This document shows positions 51,099 to 60,996 of a DNA stretch of 64,000 bases, piece after piece; position 1 is the stretch's first letter; every line of letters begins with the position of its first letter. The notes under the pieces are model-generated. The model worked only from the letters and a program-made list of their open reading frames with translations. It did no database searches and was not told where the DNA came from. The position numbers were made by a program, and so were the translations under genes. Origin of the DNA: JADJLQ01 sp034439915 (lineage in GTDB: Bacteria; Bacteroidota; Bacteroidia; Chitinophagales; Saprospiraceae); assembly GCA_034439915.1 (NCBI GenBank), contig JAWXBI010000101.1, forward strand, positions 6,657 through 70,656, read 5' to 3'.

Positions 51099-52835
51099 AT
51101 GCCAAAAGTTATTATCATCGGTGGCGGTATTGCCGGGATGAGTGCCGCCCACGAACTCATTGAAAGAGGCTTTGCCGTTGATGTGTATGAATCCAATCCC
51201 ACCTACCTCGGTGGCAAAGCCCGTTCCGAAGCTGCTTCCGGTATTGTACCCAATCCTTTACCCGGAGAACACGGGTTTAGGTTTTTTCCCGGTTTTTACA
51301 AACACCTGACCCATACGATGAAACGGATTCCTCATGGTTCAGGTACTTGTTTTGACAACCTCGTCGCTACAGAAACAATCCTATTTGCAAGAAAAAATCA
51401 GGATCCGTTGAAGGTTTTGGCCCGATTTCCACTTACTGCCTCAGACCTGAATCTGGTCTTTGAAACTATAACTGGTGGGGCTACCAGCGCTGGATTAACA
51501 GCCGCGGAATCCGGTTTTTTTAAGGATAAGATATTTCAATTATTGACTTCCAGTAAAGAACGTTTCGAAAAGGAATATGAACAACTTGCCTGGTGGTATT
51601 TTGTAGAAGCTGACCGGTTTAGCGATACCTATAAGACCTTATTGGCAGATGGGCTGACCAAATCCCTGGTAGCGGCCAAAGCGAGGCAAATGTCGACCCG
51701 GGTCGGGGGCTCTATTTTTTTGCAATTGATCTATAACATGGCAGATCCGGACCTGCCTGCCGACCGGATATTAAACGGACCGACCAACGAACAATGGCTA
51801 AATCCCTGGCAAACTTACCTGACTACGAAGGGTGTAAACTTCTTTAAAAACCATACCGCTACCGAAATACAAATCTCCGCACGGCAGGTACAACGCATTA
51901 AAGTCCGGGATGGGGCAACCAGTACGGATATCTTTCCCCAAGGTGAATATTATCTGCTTGCGGTACCGGTCGAAAGAGCCACCGAACTGTTGAGTAACCT
52001 GGCGATAACACGCCTGGACCCTATAATGGAGTTGCCTGCAGAACTAGCGACCAAAGTGAGTTGGATGAATGGGATCCAATATTTTCTGAATACGGATATA
52101 CCGATTAGTAAAGGACACATCATTCATATTGGAAGTGAATGGGCGGTTACTTCGATCTCTCAAGTTCAATTTTGGGACCCTGCTGATTACGATATTCAGA
52201 GTCAGTCCGGGGGGTTGGTTAAAGGGGTCTTGTCAGTGGATATTTCAGACTGGTTGGACACTGAATTTAATACGCACCTAGCCAAGGACTGTTCAGATCA
52301 ACAAATTGCAGAATTGGCTTATAATCAAATACAACAGAGCCTTATCGTAGGCGGTGTGCCGATTTTGCCGGTCAATATGAATGATGTGGTAGTTGGATTT
52401 CATTTGGCCACCAGTCTGGAGCGGGACCCCGTTACGCGGGTATTAAATAATAAGGAACCCCTCCTGGTTAATACCATTAATTCCTGGGATCTGATGCCCA
52501 AGTCGTTTACAGGAATTCCAAATTTGTTTCTTGCCGGTGACTATATCAGAACCAATACAGGATTGGCTACGATGGAAGCCGCCAATGAATCGGCTCGCCG
52601 GGCAGTGAATTGTATAATTGACGCTTCCGGGATAGGCAAGCCCTATGCCAAAGTTTGGCGGTTAAAAGAATGGGCGATGCTCTGGCCCTACAAATGGTAT
52701 GATCGAAAACGGTATGAAAAAGGGATTCCCTATTCTTCTGATTTTCCCTGGTGGTTGCATGTGTTGGCCGTGATCTGGGCTATCATTTGCCTGATCGCCT
52801 GGGCTGTTCGGTATGTTTTTAATCTTATATTCTGA
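51099..52835 (+). CDS. FAD-dependent amine-oxidase-like oxidoreductase with a C-terminal membrane anchor
   Basis: A 578-residue flavoprotein of the amine oxidase/phytoene desaturase superfamily. The N-terminal dinucleotide fold is VIIIGGGIAGMSAAHELIERGFAVDVYE followed by GGKARS and GEHGFRFFPGFYKHL; the C-terminal FAD contact is NLFLAGDYIRTNTGLATMEAANESARRA. The last 30 residues form a hydrophobic helix (WWLHVLAVIWAIICLIAWAVRYVF), so it is probably anchored to the inner membrane. The substrate is not known; similar proteins act on carotenoids or squalene derivatives. Ninety-five bases upstream of the adenylate cyclase. Confidence 0.85.
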   Translation: MPKVIIIGGGIAGMSAAHELIERGFAVDVYESNPTYLGGKARSEAASGIVPNPLPGEHGFRFFPGFYKHLTHTMKRIPHGSGTCFDNLVATETILFARKNQDPLKVLARFPLTASDLNLVFETITGGATSAGLTAAESGFFKDKIFQLLTSSKERFEKEYEQLAWWYFVEADRFSDTYKTLLADGLTKSLVAAKARQMSTRVGGSIFLQLIYNMADPDLPADRILNGPTNEQWLNPWQTYLTTKGVNFFKNHTATEIQISARQVQRIKVRDGATSTDIFPQGEYYLLAVPVERATELLSNLAITRLDPIMELPAELATKVSWMNGIQYFLNTDIPISKGHIIHIGSEWAVTSISQVQFWDPADYDIQSQSGGLVKGVLSVDISDWLDTEFNTHLAKDCSDQQIAELAYNQIQQSLIVGGVPILPVNMNDVVVGFHLATSLERDPVTRVLNNKEPLLVNTINSWDLMPKSFTGIPNLFLAGDYIRTNTGLATMEAANESARRAVNCIIDASGIGKPYAKVWRLKEWAMLWPYKWYDRKRYEKGIPYSSDFPWWLHVLAVIWAIICLIAWAVRYVFNLIF

Positions 52836-52929
52836 AAACCTTACGGCAAACGACAATTCATCCTGGTTTGTCGGAATCGACAATACATTTTAACTTTAAA
52901 TGATCTTCAGGATAAGTGATTGAATTCAC

Positions 52930-54252
52930 ATGTATAATAAATTCATTAAATATCTGGACAACCTGGTGGTTAAATCCATACAGGATCCTTCCAAACATAA
53001 ACAAGCCAGGATTATTTTAAAGGGAGGACTGCTGACAGTTTGTTTTATGGCTTATTATTTATGGATCAGTTATATTATTGGCTTCCGGGTAGGGATTTTG
53101 GTTCAGTCGGCGGTAACCCTTGCCTTTACTTTGGTGCCTTTGGGAATTGCTAAACGGGTAAACCTGGATGTCCTGGGCAACGCGTTCATTGTATTGGGCT
53201 ATTCAGGGATTGTATTGCTTTCTTACTATTCCGGTGGACTGGAGTCTCCTATTTTACCCTGGATCAGTCTGGTGCCTATCGTAGCTTTGTTGTTTGTAAA
53301 TCGTTTCTCGGTCTGGGTCTGGTTTGGCCTGACCATCTTATTACTACTGGTATATATCTACCTTCATTTCAACGGTCATGTTTTTCCTGTACAATACAAT
53401 TTAGAATATAAGTTGTTGTTGTTTGCCAATTGTTTGCTGGGCCTGGTCCTCACTATACTTTATTTAAATATGATCTTTGAATATTCACTGAGCAAAGCCA
53501 ACCGCCAGTTGGAGCAAAACAATATTGAAATAGCTGAAAAAAATAGTTTATTGGAAGGACAAGCCCGCCAGATTACTGAACAGCGGGACCTGTTGATTAT
53601 TGAAAAACAAAAATCAGACGACCTCTTATTGAATATATTGCCTTTCGAAGTAGCGGAAGAATTAAAACTTAAAGGAAGTTATGAAGCCAGATTGTATGAT
53701 CAGGTGAGCATTCTTTTTACCGATTTTGTCAGCTTCACCCAATACAGTGAAAACATGAATCCCAAAGACCTGATATCCGTATTGCATTTTTACTTTCAGG
53801 CTTTTGATTCTATCATTGAAAAGCATGGTTTGGAGAAAATCAAAACGATTGGCGATGCCTATATGGCAGTCAGCGGATTGCCTCAGCCGGATGAACGACA
53901 TGCTGAAAACGCCATTCTGGCCGCAAAAGAAATTCAAGCATTTATAGATAATTCAAATGACGGCATTGACCTGCAGCATGCACTTAACATCAGTCTTAAG
54001 GGATTCCAGGCCCGCATTGGTATTCATTCCGGGCCGGTAATTGCGGGTATTGTGGGAACCAAAAAATTCGTTTATGACATCTGGGGCGATACGGTAAATA
54101 CCGCCGCCCGAATTGAACAAAGTGGGGTCGCCCGTAAAATCAGTATCTCAGGTCAAACCTATGACCTGATACAAGGCAAATTCAATTGTGAATACCGGGG
54201 TAAAGTAATGGCCAAAAACAAAGGAGAACTCGATATGTATTTTGTACATTGA
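52930..54252 (+). CDS. Membrane class III adenylate cyclase
   Basis: A 440-residue protein with about six N-terminal membrane helices (about 30-185), a helical linker (about 186-250, coiled-coil-like) and a class III cyclase domain (about 255-440). Metal Asp residues are D265 (LFTDFVSF) and D309 (IGDAYM). The purine-selecting pair is K305 (EKIKTIGD) and D383 (YDIWGD), the adenylate type rather than the Glu/Cys of guanylate cyclases. N390 and R394 (NTAAR) contact the ribose and transition state. It should make cAMP in response to a membrane signal; no effector gene is adjacent. Confidence 0.9.
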   Translation: MYNKFIKYLDNLVVKSIQDPSKHKQARIILKGGLLTVCFMAYYLWISYIIGFRVGILVQSAVTLAFTLVPLGIAKRVNLDVLGNAFIVLGYSGIVLLSYYSGGLESPILPWISLVPIVALLFVNRFSVWVWFGLTILLLLVYIYLHFNGHVFPVQYNLEYKLLLFANCLLGLVLTILYLNMIFEYSLSKANRQLEQNNIEIAEKNSLLEGQARQITEQRDLLIIEKQKSDDLLLNILPFEVAEELKLKGSYEARLYDQVSILFTDFVSFTQYSENMNPKDLISVLHFYFQAFDSIIEKHGLEKIKTIGDAYMAVSGLPQPDERHAENAILAAKEIQAFIDNSNDGIDLQHALNISLKGFQARIGIHSGPVIAGIVGTKKFVYDIWGDTVNTAARIEQSGVARKISISGQTYDLIQGKFNCEYRGKVMAKNKGELDMYFVH

Positions 54253-54256
54253 ACAA

Positions 54257-55456
54257 TCACCTCGATACGGTTTGTACCCTGGCCAGGCCTTCTGCATAAT
54301 CCCTGACATCGGGAAACAACCTGTCGTGTATAGCTTTGCCATTGGAATTGATAAAGCCGATGCCATCACCGAGTGAATACCTCGCAGCCCCATCTGCAAA
54401 ATCCCAGCACAATAAAAATATATTGGGTATTACATGAAGCCCGGAGGTGTCGAGGTAACCAAACAATTCATCTTTATTGAAGGCAGCTTTATTTTCGTGA
54501 AATCGATTGATCTGATTGTATTTAAACGGCGTGAGCAATTTACCCTGATGATCTAAAAGGGCAAACGTATCCATTTTCTGCGCAGACCACCGGTTTTTAC
54601 CCAAAGGCTCGATCTGGTCATAATCCAGAGATTGTGGTTTTCCGCTGGAATCAATGATTAACCAGCGGCCTCCGTTTTTAACGGCGGCATACTGGTCCTG
54701 AAAAGCACTTACTTCCTCGTATTTTGCCTCAATTTTTAAAGTGTTGGCAAGATTCAGAAATCCCCATTTGCCTTTTATCTGGACCGGGATCCGGTTATTG
54801 GAGTGCTGGCCTAAGGCATCGTATTTGACCGGAACCACCAGTGTCCCATGTTGATCCAACAGCCCCCACCATCCGCCATTGGAAACCCGGGCAAAACCCG
54901 ATTTGAATGCAAAAGCCATATCCCATGATTCAGCAGACACCTGTCCGCCCTCCGTATTTATAAATTTAAACCGATTGTCCTTCCGGACTTTAGCCATGCC
55001 TTCGGTGAAATCCTCTGCTTCCTCCCAGAGCGTATCGATGATCAAATTCCCCTCGGTATCGAGGTAACCATATTTGCCGTCCAATACCCTGATCCTGCCC
55101 CGGCCATTGACAAAACTCCAGGCTCCCTTGTATTCCGGTTTGACCACCCATTTTCCATCATGGTTGATATAACCCCACAATCCTTGCTGGCTGGCAGCAG
55201 CAAGACTGTCCGCAAAATTCCTGCAATCATCAAATTGTTCACGGATGACTAATTCCCCTTGTCTGTCGATATATCCCCATTTGATGCCAGGTTCGATGTA
55301 ATCCGATTGTAATCTGTCTGCTTCAGAAAGTGGTTCGGAGAATTGGATATGTCCCCGGTCTGATTTACAATTAATAAAAAAGCATAAAATTCCTATAAAA
55401 ACTATTCCTCCGGGGACTTTTGGGATTAAAATCCGGTTGATACATTGACCTCGCAT
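54257..55456 (-). CDS. WG-repeat lipoprotein
   Basis: A 399-residue predicted lipoprotein: hydrophobic segment ending FFINC (Cys30), then about ten WG repeats of roughly 35-45 residues (WGYIDRQGELVI, WGYINHDGKWVV, YGYLDTEGNLII, WGLLDQHGTLVV, WGFLNLANTL). WG repeats form beta-rich surfaces of unknown function on many Bacteroidota envelope proteins. Its ATG directly abuts the ATG of the divergent gene at 55457 (CATATG), leaving no intergenic space. Confidence 0.85.
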   Translation of the reverse strand: MRGQCINRILIPKVPGGIVFIGILCFFINCKSDRGHIQFSEPLSEADRLQSDYIEPGIKWGYIDRQGELVIREQFDDCRNFADSLAAASQQGLWGYINHDGKWVVKPEYKGAWSFVNGRGRIRVLDGKYGYLDTEGNLIIDTLWEEAEDFTEGMAKVRKDNRFKFINTEGGQVSAESWDMAFAFKSGFARVSNGGWWGLLDQHGTLVVPVKYDALGQHSNNRIPVQIKGKWGFLNLANTLKIEAKYEEVSAFQDQYAAVKNGGRWLIIDSSGKPQSLDYDQIEPLGKNRWSAQKMDTFALLDHQGKLLTPFKYNQINRFHENKAAFNKDELFGYLDTSGLHVIPNIFLLCWDFADGAARYSLGDGIGFINSNGKAIHDRLFPDVRDYAEGLARVQTVSR

Positions 55457-55999
55457 ATGACAAAAGTATTACCTGTTGGATTAATAATCGCAGTTTTGAT
55501 GCTGAGTTTTCAGCCAGGCATTGCACAAAACAAAGCAGTCTTGGACCGGGCCAATGCTATCGTGTTGGTTCCGGGGGAAATGAAACTGTATACCGATACC
55601 ATTTTGACTGCTATTGGTGAAATTATTTATTTTACTTATGTCAGTAAAGACAGCTTGCTCCAATACGAACTATCCTATTGTGAATATCCTGAAGGAACCT
55701 TGCATTCGGATTCCACAGAACTGCTTAAAGAGTTTTTTTCAACTACTATTTCGGTAACGTTGGAGAAATTAAAGGGAAAACAGCGGTATGCTTCTGAAAT
55801 TCTTCAATTTGGTTTTCCAGGCTGGTTTTGGAGAATTGATTATGGTAAGGACCGATACACTAAGTACAAAGCATTTGTCGCCGGAAGAAATTATTATAAT
55901 CTCCAGGTCACCGGATCGAAAAACCAGGATCTGGAAACCCTTTCTACCAAATATTTCGATTCCTTCCAGTTCATGGATTTGAAACAAGTCAGGAAATAA
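55457..55999 (+). CDS. Exported hypothetical protein
   Basis: A 180-residue protein with a signal peptide (about 1-23, ending GIAQ). The mature part has mixed strands and helices (MKLYTDTILTAIGEIIYFTYVS, FGFPGWFWRIDYGKDRYTKYKAFVAGRNYYNLQVTG); I do not recognise a family. A TTG at 55445 opens the frame but ATG 55457 begins the signal peptide. Its regulatory signals must lie within the 5' end of the WG gene on the other strand. Confidence 0.65.
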   Translation: MTKVLPVGLIIAVLMLSFQPGIAQNKAVLDRANAIVLVPGEMKLYTDTILTAIGEIIYFTYVSKDSLLQYELSYCEYPEGTLHSDSTELLKEFFSTTISVTLEKLKGKQRYASEILQFGFPGWFWRIDYGKDRYTKYKAFVAGRNYYNLQVTGSKNQDLETLSTKYFDSFQFMDLKQVRK

Positions 56000-56010
56000 A
56001 ACCGGGTAGC

Positions 56011-57444
56011 TTAATGGATCAGTTTGTCCAATACTTCTTGCAACATTTTAATGCCTTTATCGATTGTACTGATATGGGTCCTGAAACCTAATATGGCGCA
56101 GCGGATCCACACCTGTCCATCAATTATAGTGGATGAAAAAAACACCCTTCCGTCTTCATGCAAGGCTTCGACCAACCGGTTATTAAAGGTATTGGTATCT
56201 TCAAAAGGAGGTACATACCTGAATATGGTAATAGATAACATCGGGTATGGTCCAACCTGAAAACCCAATTGTTGTACTTTCTTATAAAAATATCTGCATA
56301 ACAGGATTTTTTCTTCGAGGGCAGCTTTAAAGCATGCCAGTCCATGCAGGTGAAGGGGTACCCACATGCGGGGTCCTCGAAAATGTTTGGTCAGTTCCGG
56401 TGAAAGATCACAGGGGTTGAGTTCTTCGGACTCTGTGTCAAAAGCGTCTTTCATATAATTCGCACGGTAATGATGTACATTTAATACGGCCTGTGTATTC
56501 TTAAACAAGGCAGCACCGGTACCATAGGGTAAAAACAACCCTTTGTGCGGATCAATAGCCAGGGAATCCGATCGTTCTATTCCCTTCAGGACGGGTTTAA
56601 ATTGTTCCAGTAAATTAAAAAACCCACCGTAAGCCGCATCGATGTGAAACCAGATCTTATATTTTTCGGCCAGGTCCGCCATGTTATCTAATGGATCCAC
56701 CGCACCCGTATCTGTAGTACCTGCTGACCCGATCAGCATAAATGGTTTTAAACCGGCTTCAATGTCTTCCAGGATCATGCGCTCCAGGACCACTGTATCC
56801 ATTCTGTACATCTGATCCATCGGCACTGTACGGGCAACACATTCAGCCAACCCCGCTATTCGGACTGATTTATGAACACAATGATGTACCTGCTCGGTGG
56901 TATAGATCACCGCCTGGTGAATCCGGTGCCGATCGAGTTGGTAATAGTCACGGGCAGATACCATGGCTATCAGGTTTGCAATAGAACCGCCCGAAGTAAT
57001 ATTTCCGTGCGCTGTAGCGGGATAGCCCATGACTTCGCACATCCAGCGGATGAGTTGGTTTTCCATTATGACTGCTCCCGGGTTGGAAAAAAATATCCCG
57101 GCATACCGGTTACTCACCGCAGCCATCATATCCCCAAGGCTGCTGGCAAAAATGCCACCACCTGGTATATAACCCAGGTGACCACCGGATGCCGGATTAA
57201 GTCCAAAATGATTTATTTCCTCTTTAAACAAATCCAGTAAGGTGGAAATCGGTTTGGGTTCATCCGTTATCCGCAAAGACTTTAATCTGGTCACTTTTCC
57301 TTTTATATAGGCAGGTTGGTCATTAATCTCGTCTATAAACTCATGCAGATAGCCGGTCCAGGAAGAAAGCCATTGTTGCCTCGTATCCAAATCCGGCTCC
57401 AGGGATTTGGAGATGGCTTCCAACGCTTTTATTCTTTCAATCAT
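56011..57444 (-). CDS. PLP-dependent aromatic-L-amino-acid-type decarboxylase
   Basis: A 477-residue group II decarboxylase. HLGYIPGGGIFASSLGDMMAA, GNITSGGSIANLIAMVSARD, WFHIDAAYGGFF and the PLP lysine in LAIDPHKGLFLPYG identify the DDC family; the order and spacing are closest to aromatic or tyrosine decarboxylases, but the substrate is not proved. It differs markedly from the decarboxylase at 21911-23335. Convergent with the exported protein at 55457 and divergent from coaD. Confidence 0.9.
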   Translation of the reverse strand: MIERIKALEAISKSLEPDLDTRQQWLSSWTGYLHEFIDEINDQPAYIKGKVTRLKSLRITDEPKPISTLLDLFKEEINHFGLNPASGGHLGYIPGGGIFASSLGDMMAAVSNRYAGIFFSNPGAVIMENQLIRWMCEVMGYPATAHGNITSGGSIANLIAMVSARDYYQLDRHRIHQAVIYTTEQVHHCVHKSVRIAGLAECVARTVPMDQMYRMDTVVLERMILEDIEAGLKPFMLIGSAGTTDTGAVDPLDNMADLAEKYKIWFHIDAAYGGFFNLLEQFKPVLKGIERSDSLAIDPHKGLFLPYGTGAALFKNTQAVLNVHHYRANYMKDAFDTESEELNPCDLSPELTKHFRGPRMWVPLHLHGLACFKAALEEKILLCRYFYKKVQQLGFQVGPYPMLSITIFRYVPPFEDTNTFNNRLVEALHEDGRVFFSSTIIDGQVWIRCAILGFRTHISTIDKGIKMLQEVLDKLIH

Positions 57445-57546
57445 TGCGCTAATTTAGGAAATATACATAAGCTTAAGCCATTAGGGCGATGCAGTGAATA
57501 ATAGTATTTTTGGGTATTATTACTTCATGATAATCACTGACTAACC

Positions 57547-58017
57547 ATGCTGATTGCCGTTTTTCCGGGCTCTTTTGATCCCATTACTATTGGCCATGTG
57601 GATATAATCCGGAAAGCCCTGCCCCTTTTTGACCGCATCCTGGTTGCGATCGGCACCAATACCCAGAAAAAATCATTGTTTAGCCTGGAACAAAGAAAAC
57701 AATGGATCGCAGATGTCTTTAAAGGCATTAATAAAATAGAAGTCGATCATTTTGACGGATTGACCGCCGATTATGCCAAAAGGATAAACGCAGATTATCT
57801 CCTGCGCGGATTGAGGAACGGAAGTGACTTTGATTACGAAAAAACCATTGCCCAGGTCAACCAGACGATTGGTAAAGGCCTGGAAACGATATTCTTCATC
57901 AGCAGCCCTGAAGTAGCCCACATCAGCAGTACCATCGTGCGTGATATCATCGGGGGAGGGGGTGATGTAAGTAAATTTATTCCGAAAGAAATCATATTGA
58001 AACCCCAATTATTATGA
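57547..58017 (+). CDS. coaD: Pantetheine-phosphate adenylyltransferase
   Basis: Penultimate step of coenzyme A synthesis, 156 residues. PGSFDPITIGHVDIIRKAL has the T/HxGH nucleotidyltransferase motif, LLRGLRNGSDFDYE and ISSTIVRDIIGGGGDVSKFIP are diagnostic. A TATTTTTG element flanked by an AATAATA/TATTATT inverted repeat lies about 40 bases upstream and may be its promoter. The stop overlaps pruA by four bases. Confidence 0.96.
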   Translation: MLIAVFPGSFDPITIGHVDIIRKALPLFDRILVAIGTNTQKKSLFSLEQRKQWIADVFKGINKIEVDHFDGLTADYAKRINADYLLRGLRNGSDFDYEKTIAQVNQTIGKGLETIFFISSPEVAHISSTIVRDIIGGGGDVSKFIPKEIILKPQLL

Positions 58018-59642
58018 ATGGTTTTTATTCTATTCCTGAAATATACAATGAACCGGTTTTAAGTTATTCTCCGGGCAGCCCGGAAAAACTTGACCTAAAA
58101 CTGGCGATAGAACAGGCCAAATCCATGACCCCGGAGATAAAAATGACGATTGGCGGTAAAAAGATTTCAACGGGTGCGACGATTCCCGTGGTTTGCCCTC
58201 ACGACCACCAACATATCCTTGCTTATCACAGCAAAGGCGGGGCACCACAAGTTAAAACGGCGATCCAGGCTGCATTGAATGCCAAACCTGGCTGGCAGGA
58301 GACCCCTTGGGAAGAAAGGGCGGCTATATTTCTGAAAGCAGCGGATCTGCTTAGCGGCCCTTACCGGGCAAAAATGAATGCGGCTACCATGCTCGGGCAA
58401 TCCAAAAATATTTATCAATCCGAAATTGATGCCGTCGCCGAGATGGCTGATTTTTTCCGGTTCAATGTCCGCTATATGTCCGAGATCTATGCCATTCAGC
58501 CCGCCAGTCCGGAAGGGGTGTGGAACCGATTGGAATACCGGCCTTTGGAAGGTTTTGTGGTAGCCATTACACCGTTCAATTTTACATCTATCGCAGGCAA
58601 TCTGCCCTGTGCACCGGCTTTATTGGGAAACACCGTTGTCTGGAAACCGGCTGAAACCCAGATTTATTCGGCAGCGGTGATCATGGAAATCCTGGAGGCC
58701 GCTGGTCTTCCGGATGGTGTAATCAACCAGGTCACTATTGACGGGCCTACCCTGGGAGAAGTTGCTTTTTCCCATCCTCAATTTGCCGGGTTACATTTTA
58801 CAGGCAGCACACAGGTTTTTCACAAGCTTTGGCAAACCATCAGTAATAATCTCCCGATTTATAAATCATATCCCCGTCTGGTGGGGGAGACCGGGGGCAA
58901 GGATTTTGTGCTGGCTCATCGCTCTGCTGACCCTAAAGTTATTGCCACGGCTTTGTCCCGCGGGGCATTTGAATTCCAGGGACAAAAATGTTCTGCAGCT
59001 TCAAGAGCTTACCTTCCCAAATCGTTATGGAAAAAAATACATCAGTATTTGATGGACGATTTAGGGTCCATGACGATGGGCTCACCTGAAAATTTTAGTC
59101 ACTTTATCAACGCCGTCATCGATGAAAAAGCTTTTGATAAAATTTCGGGCTATATCCAATCGGCGAAAAGGTCTAAGGATGCGGAGGTGATCGCCGGTGG
59201 TAAAGCGGATAAATCCAAAGGATTTTTTATTGAACCTACGGTCATCCTGGCATCCAAACCAAATTTTAAGACCATGGTGGAAGAAATTTTTGGGCCCGTG
59301 CTGACTATTTTTGTTTATGATGATCAGGATTTTGAGTCCACTTTAAAATTGATAGACCAGACGTCCCCGTATGCGCTGACCGGCGCTGTATTCGCCACTG
59401 ACCGCGGCATTATCGATCAGGTCAAAAAAACCTTGCAATATGCAGCGGGTAATTTTTACATCAATGATAAACCTACCGGGGCAGTGGTCAATCAGCAACC
59501 TTTTGGTGGCGGCAGAGCAAGCGGAACTAACGATAAAGCGGGTTCGGTGTTAAACCTTTACCGCTGGTTGTCCCCAAGGACGATAAAAGAAAATTTTAAT
59601 CCGCCGACCGATTACCGTTACCCCTTTTTAGCAGAATCCTGA
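58014..59642 (+). CDS. pruA: L-glutamate gamma-semialdehyde dehydrogenase
   Basis: NAD-dependent oxidation of the proline breakdown product glutamate semialdehyde to glutamate, 542 residues, close to the single-function (ALDH4A1-like) form. PFNFTSIAGNLPCAPALLGNTVVWKPA, the catalytic Glu in LVGETGGKDF, the catalytic Cys in EFQGQKCSAASRAYLP, and QPFGGGRASGTNDKAG are seen. The proline dehydrogenase gene is not next to it. Coupled to coaD by an ATGA overlap; five bases before the cobalamin adenosyltransferase gene. Confidence 0.95.
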   Translation: MNGFYSIPEIYNEPVLSYSPGSPEKLDLKLAIEQAKSMTPEIKMTIGGKKISTGATIPVVCPHDHQHILAYHSKGGAPQVKTAIQAALNAKPGWQETPWEERAAIFLKAADLLSGPYRAKMNAATMLGQSKNIYQSEIDAVAEMADFFRFNVRYMSEIYAIQPASPEGVWNRLEYRPLEGFVVAITPFNFTSIAGNLPCAPALLGNTVVWKPAETQIYSAAVIMEILEAAGLPDGVINQVTIDGPTLGEVAFSHPQFAGLHFTGSTQVFHKLWQTISNNLPIYKSYPRLVGETGGKDFVLAHRSADPKVIATALSRGAFEFQGQKCSAASRAYLPKSLWKKIHQYLMDDLGSMTMGSPENFSHFINAVIDEKAFDKISGYIQSAKRSKDAEVIAGGKADKSKGFFIEPTVILASKPNFKTMVEEIFGPVLTIFVYDDQDFESTLKLIDQTSPYALTGAVFATDRGIIDQVKKTLQYAAGNFYINDKPTGAVVNQQPFGGGRASGTNDKAGSVLNLYRWLSPRTIKENFNPPTDYRYPFLAES

Positions 59643-59646
59643 GTAG

Positions 59647-60189
59647 ATGAAAATTTATACCAAAACCGGTGATGAAGGAATGACTTCCTTGTATGGGGGG
59701 ACCCGATTGCCAAAAAATCATATCAGGATTGAAGCCTATGGCACCGTCGACGAACTGAATGCGTGGATAGGTCTGGTCCGGGATAAGTTGGATCTGGTCC
59801 AGGCCCCGGTCTTACAGCAGGTACAGGATAGGTTATTTAATTTGGGTGCCCATCTCGCATCTGCCCCAAATAAGGATATGCCGCTTCCGGATATCACATC
59901 AGAAGATGCCCTCAGCCTGGAAAAAGAAATAGATGAGATGAATGTCCACCTGAAACCGCTCAACTATTTTATCCTTCCCGGAGGGCATCCGGAAATCAGC
60001 GAGATCCACGTAGCCCGCACGGTATGCAGAAGGGCTGAAAGAAGGGTCATGGCCCTGCATCTGAAAGAGCCTGTAGATCCCGGGATATTAATTTACCTCA
60101 ACCGCCTTTCCGATTATTTGTTTGTGCTCAGCCGATGGAAAGCACACCAACTGGGCGTTGAAGAAATAAAATGGATACCCAGGCGTTGA
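59647..60189 (+). CDS. PduO-type cob(I)alamin adenosyltransferase
   Basis: Transfers adenosyl from ATP to cob(I)alamin to make coenzyme B12, 180 residues. KIYTKTGDEGMTSLYGGTRLPKNHIRIEAYGTVDELNAWIGL is the ATP-binding N-terminus; VARTVCRRAERRVMAL and LNRLSDYLFVLSRW are the conserved helices. It sits in the coaD-pruA-adenosyltransferase-GNAT run; no B12-dependent enzyme is present in the window. Confidence 0.94.
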   Translation: MKIYTKTGDEGMTSLYGGTRLPKNHIRIEAYGTVDELNAWIGLVRDKLDLVQAPVLQQVQDRLFNLGAHLASAPNKDMPLPDITSEDALSLEKEIDEMNVHLKPLNYFILPGGHPEISEIHVARTVCRRAERRVMALHLKEPVDPGILIYLNRLSDYLFVLSRWKAHQLGVEEIKWIPRR

Positions 60190-60986
60190 ACGGACCTATT
60201 CTGCCGGTTACCCACTCGGATATTCCTTTGATTAGAAGCCTTCAGCCTTTGGATTGGCCAGACATAGGGCAGACGTATTCCTTTTATATAAACAATTCGT
60301 TTTGTCATCCGGTCAAATTGGAGCAGCATAACAACTTAATCGCCATAGGTTGTTTGATCTGTTTTGAAAAATCGGCCTGGTTAGGCCAGATCATTGTCCA
60401 TGAGGCCTTCCGGAATCATGGTTGGGGTAGTTATATCACCAGGTCTTTAGTGGAAATGGCCCCTTCGCAGATCCAATGTGTGTCCTTATTGGCTACCCCT
60501 ATGGGAGAACCGGTGTATAAAAAGCTGGGGTTTAAGGCCCAGGGGGAATACGTGTTTTATATAAAAGAAGATCAAATCCCTGAAATTCGTTCTTCCCGGA
60601 TCATAAAATGGGATAACCGCTTTTTGGATCAGTTGCTTGACCTGGATTTAAACGTTTCAGGAGAAAATCGATCAGCCCTGATCCAACAATTTCTCGATGA
60701 TGCATGGGTGTACGTGGACCACGATAAACTCCTGGCATTTTATCTTCCGGGTTTGGGTGAGGGTTTGATCAGTAGCAGGGAAGTCGAAGCCGGATTGGAG
60801 CTTTTGCATTTTAAATTAAATAAGCATAAGCGGAATGTCGTCCCTGTTCAAAATACCAGGGCAGTGGAATTTTTAGAGCATCATGGTTTTGGAGCCTATC
60901 GTCAGGCGACCCGCATGGTCATAGGAATGCCATTCGATTTTCAAGCCGAAAAGATTTATTCCAGGATAGGGGGTAATTTGGGCTAA
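60171..60986 (+). CDS. GNAT N-acetyltransferase with two GNAT-like halves
   Basis: A 271-residue protein overlapping the previous gene by 19 bases. The N-terminal half (about 1-130) is a regular GNAT: LGQIIVHEAFRNHGWGSYITRSLVEM carries the acetyl-CoA loop and VYKKLGFKAQGEY the C-terminal strand. The second half (about 140-271) looks like a degenerate second GNAT (RAVEFLEHHGFGAYRQATRMVIG). The substrate is unknown. It is the last gene before the microsatellite. Confidence 0.85.
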   Translation: MDTQALNGPILPVTHSDIPLIRSLQPLDWPDIGQTYSFYINNSFCHPVKLEQHNNLIAIGCLICFEKSAWLGQIIVHEAFRNHGWGSYITRSLVEMAPSQIQCVSLLATPMGEPVYKKLGFKAQGEYVFYIKEDQIPEIRSSRIIKWDNRFLDQLLDLDLNVSGENRSALIQQFLDDAWVYVDHDKLLAFYLPGLGEGLISSREVEAGLELLHFKLNKHKRNVVPVQNTRAVEFLEHHGFGAYRQATRMVIGMPFDFQAEKIYSRIGGNLG

Positions 60987-60996
60987 ACCAATAAAA

